Shown: one piece after another, positions 1-8,840 of the stretch
How positions within the stretch are numbered: position 1 is the first letter of the stretch
Layout: every line of letters starts with the position of its first letter
Origin: Sphingobium sp.
GTDB lineage: Bacteria > Pseudomonadota > Alphaproteobacteria > Sphingomonadales > Sphingomonadaceae
NCBI GenBank assembly: GCA_009360885.1
Contig: SPEL01000008.1
Coordinates: 62,001 to 126,000 of the forward strand
Length of the DNA: 64,000 bases
Direction of reading: 5' to 3'
Made by a program: the position numbers and the translations under genes
Notes under the pieces: generated by a model
What the model was told of the DNA's origin: nothing
The model's database searches: none
The model's input: only the letters and a program-made list of their open reading frames with translations

Positions 1-34
1 GTGGCGGCAGGCGCGATATAGGCTCCCGTCGCAC

Positions 35-62
35 AAGGGCGGCCCAATGGGGTCGCCTTTTT
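35..62 (+). terminator. Rho-independent terminator of an upstream gene
   Basis: An 11-bp stem (35-45 with 50-60, including G-T pairs) closes a 4-base loop and runs into a T tract ending at 62. It sits just before argD, so it most likely ends the transcript of a gene lying left of the window. In many sphingomonads that neighbour is gcrA, but none of it can be recognised in the first 34 bases. Confidence 0.6.
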
Positions 63-155
63 GCGTTGCACGCGCCCGGTGGTTATTCCGGCGCGCATTT
101 TTGTTTTATATTTGTTGGAACGCCGGTTCGCCCGGCCCGATTGAAAGGGAAGCTC

Positions 156-1346
156 ATGTCGATCACGCCGCTCATGCCCGTATACCCCCGGTGCGATGTG
201 CGTCCCGTGCGAGGTGAAGGCTGTTACCTGATTGGGGAACGAGGCGAGCGTTATCTGGATTTCGCGGCAGGTATTGCGGTGAATGCGCTGGGCCATGGTG
301 ATCCGCGTTTGGTGAAAACTATTACGGAACAGGCTGCGACGCTGATGCATGTGTCGAACCTCTATGGCAGCCCTCTGGGTGAGGAACTGGCGCAGATGAT
401 CGTCAATTCCACCTTTGCCGATACGGTGTTCTTCACCAATTCCGGCGCGGAGGCTGTCGAATGTGCGATCAAGACGGCGCGGCGCTATCATTATGCCAAG
501 GGTGCGCCGCATCGGCATAAGATCATCACCTTCGCCAATGCCTTTCATGGGCGGACGCTGGGGACGATCTCTGCCACGAATCAGCCCAAAATGCGCGATG
601 GGTTTGAACCGTTGCTGCCCGGTTTTGAGGTGATCGCCTTTAATGACCTTGCGGCGGCTGAGGCGGCCATTGACGAAAACACCGCCGGTTTCATGCTGGA
701 AACGGTGCAGGGCGAAGGTGGCCTGATGCCTGCGAGTGAGGAATTCCTCACTGGCTTGCGGACTCTGTGTGATGAACATGGCCTGCTCCTCATATTGGAT
801 GAAGTGCAATGCGGCGTTGGCCGTACCGGCACGCTGTTCGCTTATGAGCAATATGGCGTGACGCCGGATATTGTTGCTGTCGCCAAGGGCATTGGCGCGG
901 GTTTCCCACTGGGGGCCTGCCTCGCTACGGAAAATGCGGCGCAAGGCATGGTTGCTGGCACCCATGGCTCCACTTATGGCGGCAATCCGCTGGCCATGGC
1001 GGTCGGCAAGACCGTCTGGGGCATCATACAGGATGAGGATTTCCTCGCCCATGTGCGCCAGATGGGCGAACGTCTGCGCTCTGGCCTTGAACAGCTCATC
1101 CCCAATCATGATGACCTGTTTGAGAGTGTACGTGGACGCGGCCTGATGCTGGGCCTGCGTATGAAGAGCGATAGCCGTGCCTTTGTCGCGCATTTGCGGG
1201 ATAATCATGGCCTGCTGACGGTGGCTGCGGGCGATAATATCGTGCGTATTCTGCCGCCGCTGGTGATTGAGGAAAATCACATTAGCGAATGTCTGGAAAA
1301 GCTGTCAGCCGCCGCGCGGGATTATACCCCGCCTGTTGCCAGCTAA
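156..1346 (+). CDS. argD: Acetylornithine / succinyldiaminopimelate aminotransferase
   Basis: Class III PLP-dependent aminotransferase of 396 aa that converts N-acetylglutamate semialdehyde to N-acetylornithine in arginine synthesis; family members can also act in lysine synthesis. Visible landmarks are the PLP phosphate-binding region around FFTNSGAEA, the LDEVQCGVGRTG aspartate motif near residue 215, and the Schiff-base lysine K244 in AVAKGIGAG. The frame is open from position 66, but the ATG at 156 follows a good AAAGGGA site and matches the usual family length, so I start there. argF follows after 12 bases, giving an arginine operon. The family is certain; ArgD rather than another class III member is supported by the argF neighbour. 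Confidence 0.93.
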   Translation: MSITPLMPVYPRCDVRPVRGEGCYLIGERGERYLDFAAGIAVNALGHGDPRLVKTITEQAATLMHVSNLYGSPLGEELAQMIVNSTFADTVFFTNSGAEAVECAIKTARRYHYAKGAPHRHKIITFANAFHGRTLGTISATNQPKMRDGFEPLLPGFEVIAFNDLAAAEAAIDENTAGFMLETVQGEGGLMPASEEFLTGLRTLCDEHGLLLILDEVQCGVGRTGTLFAYEQYGVTPDIVAVAKGIGAGFPLGACLATENAAQGMVAGTHGSTYGGNPLAMAVGKTVWGIIQDEDFLAHVRQMGERLRSGLEQLIPNHDDLFESVRGRGLMLGLRMKSDSRAFVAHLRDNHGLLTVAAGDNIVRILPPLVIEENHISECLEKLSAAARDYTPPVAS

Positions 1347-1358
1347 AGGGAGGGGCAG

Positions 1359-2285
1359 ATGACCCGTCATTTTCTCAATCTGTCCGATGCGGGCAGTGAA
1401 GCAATTGAAGCAATGCTGAATGACGCCACGCGTCGGAAAACCGCACGTTTGGGACAGCCCAAGGGCGTGGCAGACAGTGATGCGCCGCTTTCCGGCCATG
1501 TTCTGGCGATGATTTTCGAGAAAAACTCGACCAGAACCCGCGTTTCCTTTGACATGGCGATGCGCCAGTTGGGTGGCTCCAGCCTGATATTGGATGGTGG
1601 CACGTCACAGCTTGGACGCGGTGAAACCATTGCCGATACCGCCCGTGTTCTCTCGCGCATGTGTGATGCGATCATGATCCGCACCAGCGACCATGAAAAA
1701 ATCGAGGAAATGGCGCATTATGCGACGGTTCCGGTGATTAATGGCCTCACGGACCTTTCTCATCCCTGCCAGATCATGGCGGATATGCTGACGGTGCGTG
1801 AACATGGCGTTGCCTTGCCGGGCAGCCAGTGGGCGTGGCTAGGTGATGGCAATAATGTGCTGCACAGCATCGTAGAGGCCGCTGGTTTGATGCACTTTGA
1901 TGTGCGCATGGGGTGCCCCGAAGGCTATGATCCTGACCCGGCCTTTGCCGAGGCCGCGCGGGCGCTTGGTTCGACCGTCACATTGACGCGTGACCCGGTT
2001 GAGGCGGCGCAGGGCGCAGACATCATCGTCACCGACACTTGGGTGTCGATGGGGCAGGCCCATGCCGAGGAAAAGCTAGCAGCGATGATGCCTTTTCAGG
2101 TTACGGAAGGGCTGATGGCGCAGGCGAACAAGGATGCGAAGTTCCTTCACTGCCTGCCCGCCCATCGCGGTGAAGAAGTGGTAGATGCGGTTATTGATGG
2201 CCCGCAATCCCTTATCTGGGATGAAGCCGAAAACCGCATACATGCCCAGAAATCCGTGCTTCTCTGGGCGTTAGGGCGTCTGTGA
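1359..2285 (+). CDS. argF: Ornithine carbamoyltransferase
   Basis: Cytosolic enzyme of 308 aa that makes citrulline from ornithine and carbamoyl phosphate. The carbamoyl-phosphate loop [12 protein letters not shown], the HPCQ motif and the ornithine-binding [13 protein letters not shown] motif are all present. Length is normal for the family. An AGGGAGG site precedes the ATG, and the gene is cotranscribed with argD (12-base gap). A hairpin followed by Ts closes the operon downstream. Confidence 0.96.
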   Translation: MTRHFLNLSDAGSEAIEAMLNDATRRKTARLGQPKGVADSDAPLSGHVLAMIFEKNSTRTRVSFDMAMRQLGGSSLILDGGTSQLGRGETIADTARVLSRMCDAIMIRTSDHEKIEEMAHYATVPVINGLTDLSHPCQIMADMLTVREHGVALPGSQWAWLGDGNNVLHSIVEAAGLMHFDVRMGCPEGYDPDPAFAEAARALGSTVTLTRDPVEAAQGADIIVTDTWVSMGQAHAEEKLAAMMPFQVTEGLMAQANKDAKFLHCLPAHRGEEVVDAVIDGPQSLIWDEAENRIHAQKSVLLWALGRL

Positions 2286-2301
2286 GGTAAAAATGGAAAT
2301 G

Positions 2302-2341
2302 AACCGGGCGAGTGTTGCAATGGCTCTCGTCCGGTTGTTTT
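2302..2341 (+). terminator. Terminator of argDF
   Basis: Eleven-bp stem (2302-2312 with 2326-2336, one G-T pair), 13-base loop, followed by GTTTT. It lies 16 bases past the argF stop codon and before hslO. Confidence 0.65.
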
Positions 2342-2457
2342 CGGTGCGCGCGCTGATGGTGGTGCCCTGATATGCTAAAGCTGGCCTGAGCAGACGGGCG
2401 CTTGTTTTTGCGCATGTGCGCCCCCATTTCATTGCCGTTATGACATTTGAGACAGCT

Positions 2458-3411
2458 ATGACCACGCCAATTTCTGACCAGCCCGTTCACCCCGCTTCTG
2501 TTGATTGCGCATTGGGTTTCACTATCGCATCCCGCAATGCCCGTGGGCGGCTGGCCCGGCTTGGGCCGGCGCTGGAGGAAATCCTATCCGCCCACGCCTA
2601 TCCCCCGGTGATTGAAAAATTGCTGGCAGAGGCGCTGGTGTTGACGGCCTTGCTGGGCAGCACGCTTAAAAATGATGCTGGGCAGCTCACGCTTCAGGCG
2701 CAGACTGAGGTAGGTGCGGTGCGCTTGCTGGTTGCGGACTATGTGGCATCACCTGAAGGAGGCGTGCTGCGCGGCTATGCGCAGTTTGATGAGGACAGCC
2801 TTGTTGAACTGGGTGAAAATCCCTCGCTTTTTGGGCTGTTTGGCAAGGGGTATCTTGCGATCACCTTCGATCAGGCAGCCGTCGCTGGCGCAGAAGCCCA
2901 GCGTTATCAGGGTATCGTTCCGCTGGAGGGGGAGAGCCTTGGCGCAGCGGTGGAGCATTATTTCTATCAGTCGGAGCAAATCCCCAGCTTCGTGCGCATC
3001 GGTGTGCATCGGCAGGTCGATTCTACGATCATCGCAGGTGGGATATTGGTGCAGCATCTGCCCATTGGCGAAGTGGGGCGGGAACGGTTGCATGTACGCC
3101 ATGACCATCCGGAGTGGGAACATATTGCCGCGCTTTCTGCAACTCTTCAGGCGGATGAGCTGACCGACCAGACGTTGGGGCTGGACGATATTCTATGGCG
3201 CCTGTTCCATGAAGAAGACGAAGTGCGATTGACCAGCAATAGTGCGCTGTTCCATCGCTGCCGCTGTAATGAGGATCATTTCCGGGATATATTGTCGCGT
3301 TTCCCGCTGGAAGAGCGACAGGAGATGGCAGATGAGGCCGGGAATATCAATGTTGACTGCGCCTTTTGCAGCAGCATTTATCCGATTACGCTTGCCAGCC
3401 TGATGAACTAA
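2458..3411 (+). CDS. hslO: Redox-regulated chaperone Hsp33
   Basis: Cytosolic holdase chaperone of 317 aa, switched on when oxidants release its zinc. The C-terminal redox switch is intact: C268-x-C270 and C301-x2-C304 in the CRC...CAFC arrangement. The preceding domain has the normal Hsp33 length. The frame is open from 2416 with ATGs at 2416, 2440 and 2458; I take 2458 because the Hsp33 fold begins soon after and nothing upstream looks conserved, but no candidate has a strong ribosome site. In many alphaproteobacteria hslO follows argF, as it does here. Confidence 0.92.
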   Translation: MTTPISDQPVHPASVDCALGFTIASRNARGRLARLGPALEEILSAHAYPPVIEKLLAEALVLTALLGSTLKNDAGQLTLQAQTEVGAVRLLVADYVASPEGGVLRGYAQFDEDSLVELGENPSLFGLFGKGYLAITFDQAAVAGAEAQRYQGIVPLEGESLGAAVEHYFYQSEQIPSFVRIGVHRQVDSTIIAGGILVQHLPIGEVGRERLHVRHDHPEWEHIAALSATLQADELTDQTLGLDDILWRLFHEEDEVRLTSNSALFHRCRCNEDHFRDILSRFPLEERQEMADEAGNINVDCAFCSSIYPITLASLMN

Positions 3412-3542
3412 GGGGCGCTGGTACTTTGTTGGTTATGGGCGCCTGCTTATGGGGCGGCCCTTTCCCTTATTTTGCCGCATTTGCCCCTTATATCAGGGGC
3501 ATGAATGATGAAATGGCCCTCTTTTCGTATAGGAAAAAGGCA

Positions 3543-4004
3543 ATGGTGAATGGAAAAATCATGTCGTGTTTTCGGCAATATGCTGCGATGGGCATGTTGG
3601 TTCCTATCGGGCTGTTCAGTGCGTCCGCTCAGCTATCAGCCGAAACCGGGCAGGATGCGGCTGTGGGCGATATGAAGGCGCTTTCGCGCCTTGAAAAAGG
3701 CCTGTGGGACGTGCGGGAACGCGGCAGCTCTCCACGGGATCAACGCCCGGCACGCCGTTATTGTGTGCAGGATATGTCTCGGTTGATGCAGATTAACCAT
3801 GATGGCGTGTCGTGCCAGCATTATATTGTTTCAGATGGGGCGGACAAAGCCTCCATCACTTATCAGTGTAATGGCAAGGGCGCGGGGCGTACGGATTTGC
3901 GCGTGGAAACGCCGCGTCTGGTGCAGATAGAAACGCAGGGGCTGGCAGGGGGCATGCCCTTTTCAGAATCGCTGGAAGCCCGTTATGTCGGGCGGTGCCG
4001 CTGA
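3543..4004 (+). CDS. Exported DUF3617-type protein
   Basis: Predicted periplasmic protein of 153 aa. An N-terminal hydrophobic stretch (about residues 12-30) ending near SAQLSA looks like a signal peptide. The mature part has KGLWDVRERG, a C-x15-C spacing (YCVQDM...VSCQHY), a further Cys in ITYQCNGKG and a C-terminal ARYVGRC. This fits the DUF3617 pattern of small exported proteins whose function is unknown. The ATG at 3543 has a GGAAAAAGG site; the frame is open further upstream (3366), and an ATG at 3501 is an alternative start. No operon partner is evident. Confidence 0.7.
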   Translation: MVNGKIMSCFRQYAAMGMLVPIGLFSASAQLSAETGQDAAVGDMKALSRLEKGLWDVRERGSSPRDQRPARRYCVQDMSRLMQINHDGVSCQHYIVSDGADKASITYQCNGKGAGRTDLRVETPRLVQIETQGLAGGMPFSESLEARYVGRCR

Positions 4005-4059
4005 TGAACGGATTGCGGGGCGTCTTGCGCTCCTTACCGCAAGGGTTTAGCGGGAGACT

Positions 4060-4779
4060 ATGACTAATATGTTGAAGGATGACGCAGCCCACGGACCTCA
4101 GCCGAGCGCGGTTGTACTGCTCTCTGGCGGGCTTGATAGCTTCGTTGCTGCCGGTCTGGCGCGGGAACGGGGCATGCGTCTTTATGCGCTGACGATTGAT
4201 TATAATCAGCGTCACCGGGTTGAACTGGAATCGGCGCAAAAAATCGCAGAGTCTCTGGGGGTTGAACGCCATGTGGTGCTGCCGCTGGATCTCACGGCTT
4301 TTGGTGGTTCGGCCCTGACGGCGGATATTGATGTGCCGAAAGATGGTGTGGGGGCGAGTGGGGATGGAGAAATCCCAATCACTTATGTGCCTGCGCGCAA
4401 CACCATTTTTCTATCGCTGACACTCGGTTTCGCTGAGGTTGTGGGCGCGCAGAGCATTTTTATTGGCGTTAATGCGCTGGATTATTCCGGCTATCCTGAT
4501 TGCCGCGCTGAATTTATCACCGCGTTTCAGGCCATGGCTGATCTGGCGACCAGGGCCGGGGTAGAAGGCCATGGTGTCCGCATCGAAACCCCGCTGCAAT
4601 TTATGTCAAAGGCCGATATTGCACAGGAGGCTGACCGGCTGGGGCTGGATGCCGGGCTTAGCTGGTCCTGCTATGACCCAACGCCTGATGGCAAGCATTG
4701 CGGCTTGTGTGATAGTTGCCGTTTGCGGTCGCGTGGCTATATCGAGGCGGGATTGCCCGACCCGACCATCTACGCATGA
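4060..4779 (+). CDS. queC: 7-cyano-7-deazaguanine synthase
   Basis: ATP-dependent enzyme of 239 aa that converts 7-carboxy-7-deazaguanine to preQ0 on the route to queuosine in tRNA. It carries the PP-loop SGGLDS at residues 22-27 and the C-terminal zinc site C204, C214, C217, C220 in SWSCYDPTPDGKHCGLCDSC. Length is normal. Its stop codon overlaps the queE start in an ATGA arrangement, so the two are translationally coupled. queD and queF are not in the window. Confidence 0.96.
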   Translation: MTNMLKDDAAHGPQPSAVVLLSGGLDSFVAAGLARERGMRLYALTIDYNQRHRVELESAQKIAESLGVERHVVLPLDLTAFGGSALTADIDVPKDGVGASGDGEIPITYVPARNTIFLSLTLGFAEVVGAQSIFIGVNALDYSGYPDCRAEFITAFQAMADLATRAGVEGHGVRIETPLQFMSKADIAQEADRLGLDAGLSWSCYDPTPDGKHCGLCDSCRLRSRGYIEAGLPDPTIYA

Positions 4780-5435
4780 GTTATGCCGTCAAGGAAATGT
4801 TCCTCACCTTGCAAGGAGAGGGGGTGCGTTCGGGAAGGCGTGCTGTTTTTCTGCGTTTTGCGGGCTGCAATTTGTGGACGGGCCGGGAACAGGACCGGGG
4901 TAAGGCGATCTGCCGGTTTTGTGATACGGATTTTGTCGGCACGGATGGCGAAAATGGCGCGAAATATGCCGATGCTGCGGCTTTGGTGGCGAAGGCAGCC
5001 AGCCTTTGGGGCGATGGCTTAGGTGAACGATATATAGTGCTGACCGGCGGTGAGCCGATGTTGCAGGTGGATGATCCGCTGGTCGATGCATTGCACGGTG
5101 CCGGGTTTGAGATTGCGATAGAAAGCAATGGCACGTTGCCGGTTCACTCCGGGATTGACTGGATATGTATCAGCCCCAAGGCGGGGAGTGAGGTTGTGCA
5201 GCGCTGTGGAGATGAACTGAAGCTCGTCTGGCCCCAACCTTCGCCCGCTCTGGCCGGTCATGATTTTGCCGATATGGGGCAATGGGACTTTGCCAATCAT
5301 CTGCTGCAACCGCTTGATGACATAGATTTGCCTGCTGGCGATGACCGGCATCGTCTGGCCTGTATTGAGAAGGTGATGGAGCATCCTCATTGGCGACTTA
5401 CCCTGCAAACCCATAAAATGCTCGGTTTGAAATAG
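4776..5435 (+). CDS. queE: 7-carboxy-7-deazaguanine synthase (radical SAM)
   Basis: Radical SAM enzyme of 219 aa that contracts the pterin ring of 6-carboxytetrahydropterin to 7-carboxy-7-deazaguanine, the substrate of QueC. The cluster cysteines have the QueE-specific spacing C31-x14-C46-x2-C49 rather than the usual Cx3Cx2C. The TGGEPM motif for SAM binding follows. The ATG overlaps the queC stop; the frame is open upstream to 4716, but that part lies inside queC. Confidence 0.94.
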   Translation: MSYAVKEMFLTLQGEGVRSGRRAVFLRFAGCNLWTGREQDRGKAICRFCDTDFVGTDGENGAKYADAAALVAKAASLWGDGLGERYIVLTGGEPMLQVDDPLVDALHGAGFEIAIESNGTLPVHSGIDWICISPKAGSEVVQRCGDELKLVWPQPSPALAGHDFADMGQWDFANHLLQPLDDIDLPAGDDRHRLACIEKVMEHPHWRLTLQTHKMLGLK

Positions 5436-5519
5436 GCACTATTTCAATGAAGTACTGATTGGCCCTCTGATGAAATCAGAAGGGATTGAAGAGTACGGAA
5501 ATAAAGGGACTGAAAACGG

Positions 5520-5543
5520 AAAAGGCCGGAACATGTCCGGCCT
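5520..5543 (-). terminator. Terminator of the minus-strand pair 6572-5581
   Basis: Perfect 8-bp stem (5523-5530 with 5536-5543, GGCCGGA core) with a 5-base loop. Read on the minus strand it ends in TTTT. It lies 37 bases beyond the stop codon at 5581. A bulged hairpin at about 5463-5482 on the other side may serve queE. Confidence 0.7.
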
Positions 5544-5580
5544 CATCTCTTATTATTTTATAAAATAATGGGAATGATTG

Positions 5581-6267
5581 TCAGTTTTTAGCGGAATTAC
5601 GCTTGTTCCAGTCATTCATGCATTTGGCGGTCAGTACATCCTTCTTCCAGCATTTTTTGTCAAAATCAGGAAGAACCGTTGTGTAGCCATATCCGGGATT
5701 GTTGAAATATTGTTCACCGGTGGGTTTTAATGCCTTGCGTACTTCGGACAGGCGATTGCTGGCGAGCTGGTTGAACTGACCGCGCGGCGTAAATATTGCA
5801 TCCCGACCGATTTTTCCCATCACATTGCAAAAGTCTTTTTGTGCATGGACAGTGGAGTAGCCCAGATAAACCTTGGTATTATAGGCATCAAAGGCCCGGT
5901 CGCCGGGGCGGCCTTTGCCAACGGTGCGATGAAAATAGCCGGTCAATGTCGCCAGATTGCGCGCCAGTTCATCATCATGATGGGCGATGGCCGCATTATA
6001 ATTGCTAACCGTCAGCAGGCTGGGTTCAAAATCGCATTGAAGCGCCGCCACATTAAGGGCGGCCCGCATGTGCCAGACAAGCGCCGCGCGCTGTTCTTCG
6101 GGCGTTGCGCCGGGGATGTTCAGGCCCAGTTCCGGTTCTGCCCCGGTGACTGGTGCCCCGGAAAGGTCCGGCGCGGAGAAATAAAATTGTGCCTGCGCGG
6201 GTAAAGCGATGGCCGCACCAGCAAGGGCGAGGGCTGCGCTCAGGCTTTTGCGGGAAAGATATTTCAT
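5581..6267 (-). CDS. Exported protein of unknown function
   Basis: A 228-aa protein with a clear signal peptide (basic MKYLSRKS, hydrophobic core, AQAQ cleavage site near residue 27). The mature part is mostly polar and helical, with four cysteines that could pair in the periplasm. I do not recognise the family. The ATG overlaps the stop of the upstream lipoprotein gene (ATGA), with which it must be cotranscribed, and a strong terminator follows. The pairing suggests the two products act together in the envelope; that is inference. Confidence 0.75.
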   Translation of the reverse strand: MKYLSRKSLSAALALAGAAIALPAQAQFYFSAPDLSGAPVTGAEPELGLNIPGATPEEQRAALVWHMRAALNVAALQCDFEPSLLTVSNYNAAIAHHDDELARNLATLTGYFHRTVGKGRPGDRAFDAYNTKVYLGYSTVHAQKDFCNVMGKIGRDAIFTPRGQFNQLASNRLSEVRKALKPTGEQYFNNPGYGYTTVLPDFDKKCWKKDVLTAKCMNDWNKRNSAKN

Positions 6268-6572
6268 TGGTCTGCTACCACTTCGGTGTCTTCTTCGGGG
6301 GGGGATGCCTGAGTTGCATTGTGCGGGGCAGATGTGGTGCGGGTAGCGGCGCTTTCATTGCCGCTATTGACCACAGCGGTGCTTTCGGCCTGCACACCGT
6401 CCAGATCGGTCATAGCGTCGTTGATGGTGCCGTCCACCGTTTCAAGATCCTTCATCTGTATCGCGGTGCTGTTGCCAGTGCCCTTCTCGCCGCCACATCC
6501 GCTGGTCAGCGAAATGATGGAAAGAGCCGCAACAGTCATTATCATGCGCATCTTATTTGGGATGGGCGGCAT
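6264..6572 (-). CDS. Small putative lipoprotein
   Basis: A 102-aa protein with an N-terminal hydrophobic segment ending in LTSGCGG, an acceptable though imperfect lipobox with the lipid-carrying cysteine near residue 26. The rest is low-complexity and rich in Thr, Ala, Asp and Glu, as expected for a flexible periplasmic tail. The ATG is preceded by a strong AGGAGAGG site. It overlaps the next gene by four bases. Function unknown. Confidence 0.65.
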   Translation of the reverse strand: MPPIPNKMRMIMTVAALSIISLTSGCGGEKGTGNSTAIQMKDLETVDGTINDAMTDLDGVQAESTAVVNSGNESAATRTTSAPHNATQASPPEEDTEVVADQ

Positions 6573-6627
6573 TAACCTCTCCTGAAAGGGAATGAAGCGC
6601 GAACCTTAACGGGGGTATGGCCGATGC

Positions 6628-7329
6628 TCAAGCAGAACTGTCTTTGCTATCGAGGGAAGGCTGCAAAGCTGCGATAAACTGCGGGAAATGGCGGTGCAGG
6701 GCGTCATCAAATTCCGTCATGCTGACGGATTTTCCTAATTCAGCAAGGCTGGTCACGGGAAATTCGCTGATACCGCACGGAACGATACCGGCAAAATGGG
6801 TCATGTCCGGCGCAATGTTGACGGAAAAACCATGGAGCGTCACCCAATGTCGTACCCGCACGCCGATGGCCCCGATTTTGGCTTCACGGCCATCCAGAGT
6901 ATCCGTCCAGATGCCGATGCGCCCTTCGGCGGTGCGGGCTTGTACGCCAAAATCTGCGAGGCTACGGATGACCCAACCTTCTACCTCTTGCACGAAATGG
7001 CGGATGTCGCGGCCATGGCGCGTTAAATCAAGGTTGAGATAACCCACACGTTGCCCTGGCCCATGATAAGTATATTTGCCGCCGCGTCCGGCGTTATAAA
7101 CAGGAAAGCGCGGATCAATAAGGTCTGCCTCATTGGCGCTGGTCCCGGCAGTATAGAGAGGGGGGTGCTCGATCAGCCATATCCGTTCGGGCGCTGTGCC
7201 TGCGTGAATGGCTGCGGCGCGTGCCTCCATATCCGCAAGGGCGCGGTCATAAGGGATGAGGCCTGGTTCTACCGACCACTCAATGTCATTATTGCTGTCG
7301 TTCATGCACTTATCGGGGCGAAGGGTCAT
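6628..7329 (-). CDS. lipB: Octanoyl-ACP:protein octanoyltransferase
   Basis: Cytosolic enzyme of about 233 aa that moves octanoate from acyl-carrier protein onto lipoyl domains, the first step of lipoate assembly. The catalytic lysine (K151 in [10 protein letters not shown]) and cysteine (C185 in [10 protein letters not shown]) are both there, as are the [12 protein letters not shown] substrate-loop residues. The frame runs up to 7359. I choose the ATG at 7329, which has an AAGAGAAG site; the ATG at 7305 would give a more typical N-terminus but has no ribosome site. The next gene upstream is divergent. Confidence 0.92.
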   Translation of the reverse strand: MTLRPDKCMNDSNNDIEWSVEPGLIPYDRALADMEARAAAIHAGTAPERIWLIEHPPLYTAGTSANEADLIDPRFPVYNAGRGGKYTYHGPGQRVGYLNLDLTRHGRDIRHFVQEVEGWVIRSLADFGVQARTAEGRIGIWTDTLDGREAKIGAIGVRVRHWVTLHGFSVNIAPDMTHFAGIVPCGISEFPVTSLAELGKSVSMTEFDDALHRHFPQFIAALQPSLDSKDSSA

Positions 7330-7418
7330 AGCTTCTCTTGACTTGGGTTGCCGCACCAATCAAGGGCCATATGCACCTTAATATAGGGCAAGCCATTATA
7401 ACAGGAACGGGCGGGACG

Positions 7419-8174
7419 ATGAAATCATTGTCAATCAGTGCAGCATGGCAGGAAAGCAGCCTGTTTTTGCGAAGAGAGATTTCTCTGCTGCTTCCCGTCG
7501 CCTTATTGTTCATTGGTGTGCCGATGGCGGCGCTGTTTCAGGCAATACCGCCTTCGTTGCGACAGATCACACCGGGGCAGGGCGTGCCGGAGGTCGATAT
7601 GTCCTTCGCGGCGATATTGGTACTGTTCCTCGCACCGCTGGCGATGATTGGCGGGATGCTGACCCTATATGCGCTGGCGCTGAAGCCGGGGGTGAGCGTT
7701 CAGGAAGCCATGCGTCATGCGGTACGGCGGGTACCGGTGGCATTGGGTGCTACATTGCTGCTGGGCGCGGTGCTGATGGCCCCCATGGCGTTTGCGATGG
7801 CGGGGCCTGCGGGCAGTCTCGTGTTTCTGGTTGCGGTGATATTATTATCGGCGCGCCTGATGGCCTTGAATGCCGTGGTGACGGATCAGCCTGTGGGGCC
7901 GATCGCGGCTCTGCGTGAGAGTTGGTTGCTGGCGCGGGGGCACACGCTGCGACTGGTTGCGTTCATGTTGCTATTGTCCGTACCGGTGATGGTGGCGCAG
8001 ATTGTCGCGCAGGCGTTAATGGGGCTTATCGGTTTTGCCATTGGTGGTCAGGAGGCCGCGCAGCAATTTGGCGATTTCGGAACGGCAATGGCGACGGCTG
8101 TCGGGCAACTCATCATGGTGGTGATGACCAGCCGGCTGTATCGTCAAATGTTGGCGCTGCGCCTGAAGAAATAA
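7419..8174 (+). CDS. Multi-pass membrane protein, unknown function
   Basis: A 251-aa inner-membrane protein with about five to six hydrophobic segments, including stretches around residues 25-45, 65-90, 110-160 and 180-215. The segment with ALRESWLLARGHTLRL resembles the SW-x-L-x-x-G motif seen in the membrane domain of some glycerophosphodiesterases and related YckC-like proteins. No catalytic motif is visible. The ATG at 7419 has a GGGCGGGA site; the frame is open upstream to 7338 but that part overlaps the lipB leader. Confidence 0.65.
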   Translation: MKSLSISAAWQESSLFLRREISLLLPVALLFIGVPMAALFQAIPPSLRQITPGQGVPEVDMSFAAILVLFLAPLAMIGGMLTLYALALKPGVSVQEAMRHAVRRVPVALGATLLLGAVLMAPMAFAMAGPAGSLVFLVAVILLSARLMALNAVVTDQPVGPIAALRESWLLARGHTLRLVAFMLLLSVPVMVAQIVAQALMGLIGFAIGGQEAAQQFGDFGTAMATAVGQLIMVVMTSRLYRQMLALRLKK

Positions 8175-8194
8175 CCGCAAATCATTGAAATATA

Positions 8195-8830
8195 TCAGGG
8201 TGCCGGGATGATGGGTATATGAGGCGCGGCATCAACGGATAATAACCCTGTGATGCGCGGATCAGGGAATATTTCCACCATCTGGCGCACCGGGTGAAAG
8301 CCGCTTTTGATATAGAAGGCCAGCGCACGGGGGTGGTCGAGGGTGCAGGTTTGCACTGTTACCCGATCTATTCCCTTGCGCCATCCAAGCATCAGGGCCT
8401 GTGCCATCAGCCAGCGCCCAAGCCCTTGTCCGGTGAGTTGGGGGATAAGGCCGAAAAAGGCGATTCTGCACTCCCCAGCTATGCGGAAATCCAGCTCTAG
8501 CAAGCCGACCTCTATGCCCTGAGGGTCGATCACGGCGAAAATCTCTGTTCGCCTGTCGAACAATAGCAATTCTAGATCAATATCATTCATCGCAAGACGG
8601 GAAAACCACAGCCATGGCTCCCCCACCCGGCGAAAGAGTAGGCGATATTTTTCAGGAGTGGGCGCTTTCCAGCGGCTGAGCCTTAACGGCGATGAGCTGA
8701 GGGGCGCTGCCTTGGGCCGGTCATGCATTTCCAGATGGGTGACGATGGTGGCGACCTGACCCGGCTCCACTGGCCCTGATCTCACTGGCCCAGCTCCCAC
8801 TGGTTCTGTTTCCGCTGGTGTCGGGCCCAT
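8195..8830 (-). CDS. GNAT-family N-acetyltransferase
   Basis: A 211-aa protein whose C-terminal two-thirds is a GNAT acetyltransferase: the acetyl-CoA loop appears as QLTGQGLGRWLM near residues 136-147, followed by the helix and HPRALAFYIKSGF near the end. The substrate cannot be told. The first 45 residues are a Gly-Pro rich, repetitive extension (GPVRSGPVEPG), so a later ATG at 8728 is possible. It starts 10 bases past the hemF stop and is probably in the trmL-hemF transcript. Confidence 0.8.
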   Translation of the reverse strand: MGPTPAETEPVGAGPVRSGPVEPGQVATIVTHLEMHDRPKAAPLSSSPLRLSRWKAPTPEKYRLLFRRVGEPWLWFSRLAMNDIDLELLLFDRRTEIFAVIDPQGIEVGLLELDFRIAGECRIAFFGLIPQLTGQGLGRWLMAQALMLGWRKGIDRVTVQTCTLDHPRALAFYIKSGFHPVRQMVEIFPDPRITGLLSVDAAPHIPIIPAP

Positions 8831-8840
8831 TTTCTCTGCC

